A stretch of 6,582 nt of DNA from Clostridia bacterium (GTDB lineage Bacteria; Bacillota; Clostridia; Oscillospirales; Acutalibacteraceae): positions 1 to 6,582 of the forward strand of contig CAAGHT010000081.1 of assembly GCA_900769775.1 (NCBI GenBank), given 5' to 3'. Shown piece after piece: positions 1-5,786 of this stretch; positions within the stretch are counted from its first letter, which is position 1; the number at the start of each line of letters is the position of its first letter. The notes under the pieces were generated by a model, which searched no databases, had not been told where the DNA came from, and saw only the letters and a program-made list of their open reading frames with translations. The position numbers were made by a program, and so were the translations under genes.

Positions 1-1728
1 GAGAGCATTCCCTGCGACGGAGTGATTCTTTCGGGCAGCTCTGCCATTAATGAGTCGGCACTTACGGGAGAAAGCATCCCTGTCGATAAAGAGGTGGGAG
101 ATTCGGTATATACCGCAACAGTAAACACCTCAGGCTTTTTAAAGTGCAAGGCGACAGGGGTCGGCGAGGATACAGCACTTGCGCGAATTATAAAAACCGT
201 TACAGATGCCGCAGCTTCGAAGGCACCTATCGCAAAGACAGCCGATAAGGTTTCGGGTGTTTTTGTGCCGATAGTTATACTTATTGCGGCGATAACAACT
301 GTAATCTGGCTCCTCAGTGATGCCACACTCGGCTTCTCGGTTGCGCGAGGAATTTCGGTTCTCGTAATTTCTTGCCCCTGTGCGCTCGGTCTTGCTACCC
401 CTGTTGCCATAATGGTTGGCAGTGGTGTTGGTGCAAAAAGGGGAATTCTCTTTAAAACTGCCGAGGCTCTCGAAACAGCAGGAAAAACCAACATAATCGT
501 TCTCGATAAAACCGGAACCGTTACCGAGGGAGAGCCGGAGGTTACCGATATAGTACCTCTTCATAATACCGATGAAGCAGAGCTTATCAAAATTGCTTAT
601 TCACTCGAGGCTATGAGTGAGCATCCACTCGGCCGTGCCGTTTGCCGCTTTGCTGAGCAGAGTAATATTGAAAAGAAAGCTGTAAAGGACTTTAAGGCGA
701 TGAGCGGAAGCGGCGTTTCGGGAGTGCTTTCGGGAGAACGTGTACTCGGTGCTAATTTTAAATATGTTTCTTCTTTGATTTCTCTTGACTTAGAGGTTCA
801 AAAGGCTTACAATATACTCGCTGATGAGGGCAAAACACCTCTCTTCTTTATAAAAGGAGAGCGCCTGCTCGGTATTATTGCAGTTGCCGACAAGGTGAGA
901 GCTGACTCGAAAAGCGCAATCAGCAGCTTTAAAAAGCTTGGTCTCAGAGTCGTTATGTTGACGGGTGATAACGAAAAAACAGCTCGGTCTATTGCAGACA
1001 AGGTCGGAATTGCTGAGGTTGTTGCAAATGTACTCCCGGAGGGCAAGGCAGACGAGGTCAAAAGGCTTAAAGAGAGCGGCAGAGTTGCCTTTGTAGGTGA
1101 CGGTATAAACGATGCACCTGCACTTACTGAGGCAGATACCGGTATCGCGATTGGCGCAGGCACAGATATCGCAATTGATGCCGCAGATATTGTGCTTATG
1201 CACAGCCGTTTATCCGACGCTGTCGGCGCAATAAAGCTAAGCCGCAAAGTCCTCACTAACATTAAACAGAATCTTTTCTGGGCATTTTTCTATAACGCTG
1301 TCGGAATTCCTCTTGCTGCAGGAGCGTTTATTGCTGTCCTCGGTTGGGAGTTGAACCCGATGTTTGGCGCCGCCGCAATGAGCCTTTCGAGCTTCTGTGT
1401 TGTTACGAATGCACTCAGACTGAATTTTGTTAAATTAGAATGTAAAAACTCAGAAGCTGTGCCTTGCGACAAGGCTTCAAATAGTGAAATAACCGTTAAG
1501 GAGAATGATAATATGAGAAAAATAATTGATTCCTACACACTTCATGTTTCGGGTATGATGTGTGAGCATTGTGCCGCAAGAGTTAAGGAAGCTATTATGA
1601 AGCTTGAAGAGGTTGACAACTGCAATGTGAACCTCGAAACAGGCGAGGTTGAGATTAACCTCTGGGTACCGATGCCGATAGCTATTGCCGCAAAGACAAT
1701 CGAAGGCCTCGGTTATAAGATAGTATAA
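1..1728 (+). CDS. copA: Cu(I)-exporting P1B-type ATPase with C-terminal HMA domain (5' truncated by window edge)
   Basis: Membrane pump that uses ATP to export Cu(I) from the cytoplasm. The reading frame is open from base 1, so the gene begins outside the window; the GTG at 22 is an internal valine, not a start. The visible 575 residues run from the actuator domain to the end. In window numbering they show the TGES actuator motif (about residues 24-27), a membrane helix near 86-106, and a helix with the metal-binding CPC at 125-127. They also show the phosphorylated Asp169 in DKTGT, the HP pair at 208-209, TGDN at 321-324 and GDGIND at 366-371. The YN at 431-432 and MxxSS from Met460 in the last two helices, together with CPC, are the Cu(I) signature of the P1B-1 group. 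After a polar linker, a C-terminal HMA domain carries GMMCEHC (Cys521, Cys524). Whether an N-terminal HMA domain also exists cannot be seen. The gene ends before a hairpin terminator. Family call is secure; Cu over Ag is inferred. Confidence 0.96.
   Translation, partial: ESIPCDGVILSGSSAINESALTGESIPVDKEVGDSVYTATVNTSGFLKCKATGVGEDTALARIIKTVTDAAASKAPIAKTADKVSGVFVPIVILIAAITTVIWLLSDATLGFSVARGISVLVISCPCALGLATPVAIMVGSGVGAKRGILFKTAEALETAGKTNIIVLDKTGTVTEGEPEVTDIVPLHNTDEAELIKIAYSLEAMSEHPLGRAVCRFAEQSNIEKKAVKDFKAMSGSGVSGVLSGERVLGANFKYVSSLISLDLEVQKAYNILADEGKTPLFFIKGERLLGIIAVADKVRADSKSAISSFKKLGLRVVMLTGDNEKTARSIADKVGIAEVVANVLPEGKADEVKRLKESGRVAFVGDGINDAPALTEADTGIAIGAGTDIAIDAADIVLMHSRLSDAVGAIKLSRKVLTNIKQNLFWAFFYNAVGIPLAAGAFIAVLGWELNPMFGAAAMSLSSFCVVTNALRLNFVKLECKNSEAVPCDKASNSEITVKENDNMRKIIDSYTLHVSGMMCEHCAARVKEAIMKLEEVDNCNVNLETGEVEINLWVPMPIAIAAKTIEGLGYKIV
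1497..1515 (+). promoter_or_regulatory. Strong Shine-Dalgarno plus ATG inside copA
   Basis: TAAGGAG at 1497-1503 matches seven bases of the ideal TAAGGAGGT, with a 9-base gap to the ATG at 1513. The same core, TTAAGGAG, stands in front of the real TTG start at 4019, so the string is a working SD type in this genome. It falls in the low-constraint linker between the last membrane helix and the HMA domain. Confidence 0.45.
1513..1728 (+). other. Possible internally initiated CopZ-like copper chaperone (71 aa), in frame within copA
   Basis: An ATG in the copA frame lies at the boundary between the linker and the HMA domain, preceded by TAAGGAG at 1497-1503 with 9 bases between. Translation from it would give a 71-residue protein made of one complete HMA domain: strand, metal loop GMMCEHC with Cys17 and Cys20, helix, two strands, helix and a final GLGYKIV strand. 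This is the usual size of CopZ, the cytosolic carrier that hands Cu(I) to CopA. The visible facts are the SD, the start codon and their fit to the domain edge. That a separate protein is made is inference. The alternative is that a former separate copZ fused to copA and kept its old initiation signals, or that the SD-like string is chance. Confidence 0.4.
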
Positions 1729-1735
1729 TAATCTT

Positions 1736-1764
1736 AGACCGTCTGCTCTGCAGGCGGTCTTTTT
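1736..1764 (+). terminator. Rho-independent terminator after copA
   Basis: An 11-base stem (AGACCGTCTGC at 1736-1746 with GCAGGCGGTCT at 1750-1760, one G-U pair) closes a 3-base loop and runs into a T tract ending at 1764. It begins 7 bases after the copA stop and separates the copper gene from asnB. Confidence 0.93.
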
Positions 1765-1792
1765 ATATGAAATTTTACCGCTTATTTCTGCA

Positions 1793-1827
1793 TATAAATA
1801 GTATTAGCTTTTTTATGGAGGTACTTT
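1793..1827 (+). promoter_or_regulatory. asnB ribosome binding site, with a weak possible -10
   Basis: GGAGG at 1817-1821 sits 6 bases before the ATG and is a clear SD. TATAAA at 1793-1798 could be a -10 box, with a TG at 1789-1790 that is one base too far upstream for a proper extended -10. I see no convincing -35 at 16-18 bases. Because copA is terminated just upstream, a promoter must lie in roughly 1765-1816 or inside the 3' end of copA, but its exact position is uncertain. The SD is firm; the promoter is a guess. Confidence 0.4.
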
Positions 1828-3657
1828 ATGAGCTCGATATGCGGAATAATTGATTTTGAAAAAAAAGAAAGTCTTTCACTCAAAACGGTCTCGATTATGG
1901 GGGAAAGCATGTATCGCAGAGGACCCGATGAAAGGGGAGTTTACAGTACAGATTACTGTATTTTTCAGCATAACAGACTTGCTGTTCGTGACAAAGACCG
2001 CGGCACACAGCCTATGACACGCGAATATAATGGCAAGAAATATACAATTATTTATAACGGCGAGATTTATAACAGCGAAGAAATAAGGAAAGAGCTTAAA
2101 AAGGAGGGAATCGAGTTTTCTGGTCAATCAGATACCGAAACCGTCCTTTATGCCTATATAATTTATGGGGATAAGTGCCCTGAACTTTTAAACGGTATTT
2201 TCTCATTTTGTATAATAGATGAAGAATTAAAGAAGGTCTTTGTCGCGCGTGACCGATTTGGCGTTAAGCCGTTATTTTATGCAAGGCTCGGAACAAGCTT
2301 TTTAATTTCATCTGAAATCAAGGGCATTTTATCCCACCCGGAATGGAAAAAGGCAATAGACCGCGAGGGACTTTGGCAGCTGCTTTTTATGTCTCCGATG
2401 TCAATAAGCGGCAGTGGCATTTTTAAGGGAGTAGAGGAGCTTTTACCTGCAACTGCGGGCTATTTCGGTAAAGAGGGTTTGAAAACCTTTACCTATTGGA
2501 GATTAAAGGCAGAAAAATGGAATGGCACTGCGGCAGAAGCGGCAGAGATTACAAGGGATATTTTAACCGATGCTGTCCGCCGTGAGCTTAAAAGCGATGT
2601 TCCACTTGCAGTGCTTCTCTCGGGTGGGCTTGATTCCTCGGTTGTAACGGCAATTGCAGCCCGCGAGTTTAAGGAAAGAGGAGAGACCCTTTCAAGCTAT
2701 TCCTTTCAGTATGAGGGAAACAGCGAAAACTTCAAGGCATCACTCTTTCAGCCTGAGAGAGATGATGAATTTACACTATATTTAGCCGAACAGCTCGGGC
2801 TTAATCATACCGTTTTAGTTGCAGATAACCTGAAAATTGCCGAATGTCTTTTTCCGGCTGTTAGGGCAAGAGATTTCCCCGGTCAGGCAGATATTGACTC
2901 ATCACTTTTATATTTCTGCGGTGAAATTAAGAAAAAGCATACCGTAGTACTTTCGGGTGAATGCTCGGATGAGATTTTCGGCGGATATCCGTGGTTTTAC
3001 CGTCCCGAAATGCTCGCACGGAATTTCTTCCCCTGGATACACGACCCATTTGCGAGGGTAAACCTCTTTGATGATGAGCTGACCCTTAAAAATGAAGGCT
3101 TCAATTTTGTTTCCAACATCTATAAAAAAGCTCTTGCCGAGTGTCCCTTATGTGAGGGGGAGAGTGAGGCGGATATTACGGCTCGTAGAGCAACCTGGCT
3201 CTCGATAAATCACTTTGGCGCATCGCTTCTTGAACGCAAGGACAGAATGAGTATGTATTCTGCAGTAGAGGCAAGAGTACCCTTTGCCGACCACAGACTG
3301 CTCGAATTTGTTTATAATGTGCCTTGGAGCATAAAGTTTGAGAATAATACCGAAAAGGCTATGCTTCGCAATGCTGTGAGGGATATACTCCCCGATAAAA
3401 TTCTGTGGCGAAAAAAGAGCCCCTATCCGAAAACCCATTCGCCAATTTATGAAAAGGCTGTCCGTGACATACTTAAAAACAGAATTTCGGCAGGAGGCAT
3501 TCTTTCCGATATAATCAAAAAGGATGCTCTTGATGCTATTTATTCAGGTAACACAGCAACCTGGTTTGGTCAGCTGATGGGCGGTCCGCAGCTGCTTGCC
3601 TGGCTCATTCAGTTTGATTATTGGTTTGAACTTTATAATGTAGATTTGCTCGTATAG
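1828..3657 (+). CDS. asnB: Asparagine synthetase, glutamine-hydrolysing (class II amidotransferase type)
   Basis: Cytosolic enzyme making asparagine from aspartate, ATP and glutamine. Its 609 residues are close to the 610-630 of the Bacillota AsnB/AsnO group and longer than E. coli AsnB (554). The N-terminal glutaminase domain shows CGIID from Cys5, RGPDERG at 31-37, Arg50 in NRLAVRD, NGEIYN at 77-82 and Asp102 in SDTE. The synthetase domain shows the ATP-pyrophosphatase loop SGGLDSS at 265-271, SGECSDEIFGGY at 376-387, and the KDRMSM...EARVPF segment at 471-486. All are expected for an active enzyme. The start is fixed by GGAGG 6 bases upstream. It places three residues (Ser-Ser-Ile) between Met and the nucleophile, whereas many homologues begin Met-Cys; active enzyme would need N-terminal trimming. 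No terminator is visible between this gene and the rpsU promoter 31 bases on, so its transcript may run into rpsU. The gene appears to be a single transcription unit with no pathway partner beside it. Confidence 0.95.
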   Translation: MSSICGIIDFEKKESLSLKTVSIMGESMYRRGPDERGVYSTDYCIFQHNRLAVRDKDRGTQPMTREYNGKKYTIIYNGEIYNSEEIRKELKKEGIEFSGQSDTETVLYAYIIYGDKCPELLNGIFSFCIIDEELKKVFVARDRFGVKPLFYARLGTSFLISSEIKGILSHPEWKKAIDREGLWQLLFMSPMSISGSGIFKGVEELLPATAGYFGKEGLKTFTYWRLKAEKWNGTAAEAAEITRDILTDAVRRELKSDVPLAVLLSGGLDSSVVTAIAAREFKERGETLSSYSFQYEGNSENFKASLFQPERDDEFTLYLAEQLGLNHTVLVADNLKIAECLFPAVRARDFPGQADIDSSLLYFCGEIKKKHTVVLSGECSDEIFGGYPWFYRPEMLARNFFPWIHDPFARVNLFDDELTLKNEGFNFVSNIYKKALAECPLCEGESEADITARRATWLSINHFGASLLERKDRMSMYSAVEARVPFADHRLLEFVYNVPWSIKFENNTEKAMLRNAVRDILPDKILWRKKSPYPKTHSPIYEKAVRDILKNRISAGGILSDIIKKDALDAIYSGNTATWFGQLMGGPQLLAWLIQFDYWFELYNVDLLV

Positions 3658-3688
3658 TTTATATTAAAAATGAAAAGGAAAATATCTC

Positions 3689-3718
3689 TTGACAATTCAA
3701 TATTCCTTATAGTATAAT
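3689..3718 (+). promoter_or_regulatory. Consensus sigma-A-type promoter for rpsU
   Basis: TTGACA at 3689-3694 and TATAAT at 3713-3718 are both perfect hexamers, separated by 18 bases. The predicted transcription start is about 3725, leaving a leader of roughly 43 bases before the rpsU ATG. The promoter fits the high demand for a ribosomal protein and stands 31 bases after the asnB stop. Confidence 0.9.
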
Positions 3719-3736
3719 AGCCTTTGCAAGTTTATG

Positions 3737-3760
3737 CCTTTGAAGAACGCAAAGGGAGGG
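3737..3760 (+). promoter_or_regulatory. Possible hairpin in the rpsU leader overlapping the Shine-Dalgarno
   Basis: CCTTTG at 3737-3742 is the exact reverse complement of CAAAGG at 3750-3755, with a 7-base loop between. The right arm enters the purine-rich SD (AGGGAGGG, 3753-3760), so folding would hide its first bases. A second copy, CCTTTGC at 3721-3727, also complements GCAAAGG at 3749-3755, but it straddles the predicted transcription start and may be only partly transcribed. The stem is short, so a control role is speculative. Confidence 0.25.
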
Positions 3761-3767
3761 AATTTAA

Positions 3768-3944
3768 ATGAGTCAGGTTCGCATTAAAGAAAACGAATCG
3801 CTTGATAACGCGCTCAGACGTTTTAAGAGACAGACGGCAAAGGACGGAGTTATTCAGGAAGTCCGCAAGAGAGAACACTATGAGAAGCCCTCTGTAAAGC
3901 GCAAGAAGAAGTCCGAAGCGGCACGCAAACGTAAGTTCCGCTAA
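3768..3944 (+). CDS. rpsU: 30S ribosomal protein S21 (bS21)
   Basis: Small basic protein of the 30S subunit, located near the 3' end of 16S rRNA and involved in translation initiation. The 58 residues match the family size of 57-71. The N-terminal part reads MSQVRIKENESLDNALRRFKR, the usual S21 opening with the ENESLDxALRRFKR block at about residues 8-21. It is followed by VRKREHYEKPSxKRKKK (about 32-48) and a C-terminal run rich in Lys and Arg. Start: ATG with AGGGAGGG ending 7 bases upstream. The gene has its own perfect promoter, a short leader and a strong terminator 23 bases after the stop, so it forms a monocistronic unit if termination is efficient. It is small enough to be dropped by length-filtered gene finding; a longer open frame on the opposite strand across the same bases (3732-3965) is only its shadow. 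No unusual residues stand out. Confidence 0.97.
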   Translation: MSQVRIKENESLDNALRRFKRQTAKDGVIQEVRKREHYEKPSVKRKKKSEAARKRKFR

Positions 3945-3967
3945 GCGATTGTTGCTACCTAACAATT

Positions 3968-4004
3968 AAAAGCGGTTGAATTTCAACCGCTTTTTTGTTT
4001 TTTT
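3968..4004 (+). terminator. Rho-independent terminator after rpsU
   Basis: A perfect 12-base inverted repeat (AAAAGCGGTTGA at 3968-3979, TCAACCGCTTTT at 3983-3994) with a 3-base loop is followed by T6, G, T7 up to 4004. The core stem is GCGGTTGA/TCAACCGC. The T tract touches the SD of the next gene at 4005, leaving no room for a separate promoter between them. Confidence 0.95.
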
Positions 4005-4021
4005 AAGGAGACATTAGTTTG
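4005..4021 (+). promoter_or_regulatory. Ribosome binding site setting a TTG start for yqeG
   Basis: AAGGAG at 4005-4010 is 8 bases before TTG at 4019, the ideal distance. The TTG gives the N-terminus MLKP, which resembles the start of YqeG-family proteins, and no ATG or GTG in frame fits better. Confidence 0.85.
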
Positions 4022-4498
4022 TTAAAACCAAATTTTATAATAAATTCATTTTTGGATATAACGCCCGAGCTTTTAAGGGAGAATAATATAAAAGCATTGC
4101 TTCTCGATGTTGATAACACGCTGACCTATGCACATAAAACTAAAAAGCTTCGTGATGGTGCAGAGAAGTGGTTTTCGCTTATGCGTGAAAATGATATTTC
4201 TCTTATAGTGCTGTCTAACGCAAAGCCTAAAAGGGCGCGAGAGTTTGGTGAGAGTATTGGTCTTTCTGCTATCGGCGGCTCTGCAAAGCCTCTGCCCTTT
4301 GGATATTTAAGGGCGAAATGGAGACTTAGTTTAAAATCAAGTGAAATAGCAATGGTGGGTGATCAGCTTTTTACCGATACACTTGGTGCAAAGCTTTGCG
4401 GTATGAAAACTGTTTTTGTTACCGATATTACACCCGAGGACGGACTATCTTTCAGAATAAGACGGAAATTAGAGAAGAAAATACTTAAAAGTGAGTGA
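4019..4498 (+). CDS. yqeG: YqeG-family HAD phosphatase (subfamily IIIA)
   Basis: Cytosolic phosphatase of the haloacid dehalogenase superfamily, 159 residues against about 170 for B. subtilis YqeG. All four HAD motifs are visible: motif I DVDNTL with nucleophile Asp30 and acid/base Asp32, motif II Ser66 in LSNA, motif III Lys90 in SAKP, and motif IV GDQLFTD at 114-120. The N-terminal block with ITPELL before motif I is typical of the YqeG group. There is no cap domain, as expected for subclass III. The family is related to the mitochondrial phosphatidylglycerophosphate phosphatase Gep4, so PGP dephosphorylation is a reasonable but unproven substrate guess. The start is TTG, set by AAGGAG 8 bases upstream. 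It is the first gene of a compact run: the next gene begins 5 bases after its stop. No own promoter is visible, so it probably depends on read-through of the rpsU terminator. Family assignment is firm; the substrate is inferred. Confidence 0.9.
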   Translation: MLKPNFIINSFLDITPELLRENNIKALLLDVDNTLTYAHKTKKLRDGAEKWFSLMRENDISLIVLSNAKPKRAREFGESIGLSAIGGSAKPLPFGYLRAKWRLSLKSSEIAMVGDQLFTDTLGAKLCGMKTVFVTDITPEDGLSFRIRRKLEKKILKSE

Positions 4499-4503
4499 TA
4501 TAA

Positions 4504-5358
4504 ATGTCAGCTAAATTCGGACCGGCAGGCAATAGTGACAGCTTTGCGGCAATGGGCTATAAGCATAGCCTTGATGTACCTGAATATGTAGAGAAAATGG
4601 GGCTTGATGCCTTTGAATATCAGTGCGGCAGAGGTGTCAATATAGGTACCGATAAAGCCGAAGCACTCGGAAGGCTTGCGAAGGAGAGGGGAATATCTCT
4701 TTCACTTCATGCTCCTTATTATATCTCAATGTCATCGGTCGAAGAGGATAAGCGTCTTAACTCAATAAACTATATTTTACAGAGTGCGAGAGCCGTTAAG
4801 GCTATGGGCGGAGACAGAATTATAGTTCATACCGGCTCCTGCGGAAAAATAAGCCGTGAGGAAGCACTGAACCTTGCGCTCGATACAATGAAAAAATCTC
4901 TCGATGCACTCGACAGCGAGGGTCTTTCCGATATTCATATCTGCCCTGAGACTATGGGCAAGGTAAATCAGCTTGGTACTCTTGATGAGGTTATGGCGCT
5001 TTGCACTATCGATGAGCGACTTATCCCTTGTATTGATTTCGGTCATCTTAACGCAAGAGATCAGGGCATACTAAAAACCTATGAAGATTATGAAACTGTT
5101 TTCAAGACTATTCATAATAAGCTCGGAGAGGACAGACTTCGCTCATTCCACTCTCATTTTTCAAAAATTGAGTATTCGAAGGGTGGCGAAGTAAGGCACC
5201 TGACCTTTACGGACGAGGTCTATGGACCGAATTTTGAGCCCGTTATGGAGCTTTGCCATAAATACTCTGCTTCACCCACCTTTATTTGTGAATCGGCAGG
5301 CACTCAGGCAGAGGACGCAAAGGCGATGAAGGACTATTATTGGGGGCTTTTCAAATGA
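4504..5358 (+). CDS. nfo: Endonuclease IV-like TIM-barrel protein (AP endonuclease family 2)
   Basis: Related to deoxyribonuclease IV (Nfo), the zinc enzyme that cuts DNA 5' of abasic sites in base-excision repair. Its 284 residues match E. coli Nfo (285). Residues in the places of the Nfo zinc ligands are His69 (LHAPYY), His109 (VHTGS), Glu149 (PETMG), Asp178 and His181 (DFGHLN), His216 (FHSHFSK; His218 is an alternative), His232 (VRHL) and Glu263 (CESAG). The Asp of the Nfo Asp-Arg-His triad, a third-site ligand, appears as Val230, with Glu229 beside it. The two-zinc core is therefore intact and the third site altered. The fold is also used by sugar isomerases, so AP endonuclease activity is likely but not certain. 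The protein opens with FGPAGNSDSF, where Nfo has its own conserved N-terminal strand. Start: ATG 5 bases after yqeG with only a weak GTGAG-like SD, suggesting translational coupling. It overlaps aroQ by 4 bases. Confidence 0.8.
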   Translation: MSAKFGPAGNSDSFAAMGYKHSLDVPEYVEKMGLDAFEYQCGRGVNIGTDKAEALGRLAKERGISLSLHAPYYISMSSVEEDKRLNSINYILQSARAVKAMGGDRIIVHTGSCGKISREEALNLALDTMKKSLDALDSEGLSDIHICPETMGKVNQLGTLDEVMALCTIDERLIPCIDFGHLNARDQGILKTYEDYETVFKTIHNKLGEDRLRSFHSHFSKIEYSKGGEVRHLTFTDEVYGPNFEPVMELCHKYSASPTFICESAGTQAEDAKAMKDYYWGLFK

Positions 5359-5786
5359 TAAAAATACTTGTTTTAAACGGACCGAATCTCAACCTTCTCG
5401 GTATTCGTGAGCCCTCGGTTTACGGAGCCGAAACGCTTGATGATATAAATGAATATATCGATAAATATGCCGCAGAGCAGGGTGTCGAGTGCTATTTTTT
5501 CCAGTCAAACTCTGAGGGAGAGCTTATCGATGCAATTCAAAGCGTTTATTATGATTTTGACGGATGTATTTTAAATGCAGGCGCATATACTCATTACAGC
5601 TATGCAATCAGGGATGCAATTACCTCTATCGGAAAGCCTGTAATTGAGGTGCATATGTCAGATATTTATAAGAGGGAAGAATTCCGCCACGTTTCTGTCA
5701 TTAAGGACGTCTGCCGCGAGTCTGTTCTCGGCCACGGCAAGGACAGCTATATTATGGCGGTTGATGCGATAAAGAAATATATATGA
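5355..5786 (+). CDS. aroQ: 3-dehydroquinate dehydratase, type II
   Basis: Third step of the shikimate pathway: converts 3-dehydroquinate to 3-dehydroshikimate, as a cytosolic dodecamer in the family. The 143 residues match the usual 140-150. Catalytic and binding residues are in place: NGPNLNLLG at 8-16, Arg18, catalytic Tyr23 in VYG, Asn74 (LNAGAYTH), His80, His100 (EVHMSD) and Arg107 (KREEFR). The usual SN after the EVH segment is SD here (Asp103), and the C-terminal loop reads VLGHGKDSY in place of the common IxGxGxxxY form; both look like lineage variants. An upstream in-frame TTG at 5340 would add five residues, but the ATG at 5355 gives the standard MIKILVLNGP terminus and an ATGA overlap with the preceding stop, so I use it. 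A GGGGG run at 5342-5346 may act as SD. The stop overlaps the next start (ATGA). The adjacency to the peptidase is conserved in Bacillota. Confidence 0.96.
   Translation: MIKILVLNGPNLNLLGIREPSVYGAETLDDINEYIDKYAAEQGVECYFFQSNSEGELIDAIQSVYYDFDGCILNAGAYTHYSYAIRDAITSIGKPVIEVHMSDIYKREEFRHVSVIKDVCRESVLGHGKDSYIMAVDAIKKYI

Noticed and set aside
22..24. GTG at 22 as the start of copA
   Set aside because: The frame is open to base 1 and the upstream codons already read as P-type ATPase actuator sequence (ESIPCDG), so the true start is outside the window.
139..1472. Several minus-strand open frames of 60-151 codons opposite copA
   Set aside because: They lie entirely within a frame carrying every P-type ATPase motif, have low-complexity or Cys/Arg/Asn-rich translations, and show no family motif or matching SD. 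They are shadows of copA.
1773..1798. TTTTAC...TATAAA as a complete asnB promoter
   Set aside because: The spacing is only 14 bases and the -35 is poor, so only the -10 part is kept, at low confidence.
1876..2127. Minus-strand open frames within asnB (also 3148-3438) and within the nfo-like gene (4777-5046)
   Set aside because: Each overlaps a well-supported coding frame and lacks recognisable domains or initiation signals.
3732..3965. Minus-strand 77-codon open frame across the rpsU region
   Set aside because: It is the antisense of rpsU, which has a promoter, SD, clear S21 sequence and terminator on the + strand.
3952..3981. TTGCTA-18-TTGAAT as a promoter for yqeG
   Set aside because: The -10 match is poor (4 of 6) and lies inside the rpsU terminator stem; not convincing.
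5340..5342. TTG at 5340 as the aroQ start
   Set aside because: It adds five non-conserved residues; the ATG at 5355 gives the standard family N-terminus and the ATGA overlap.
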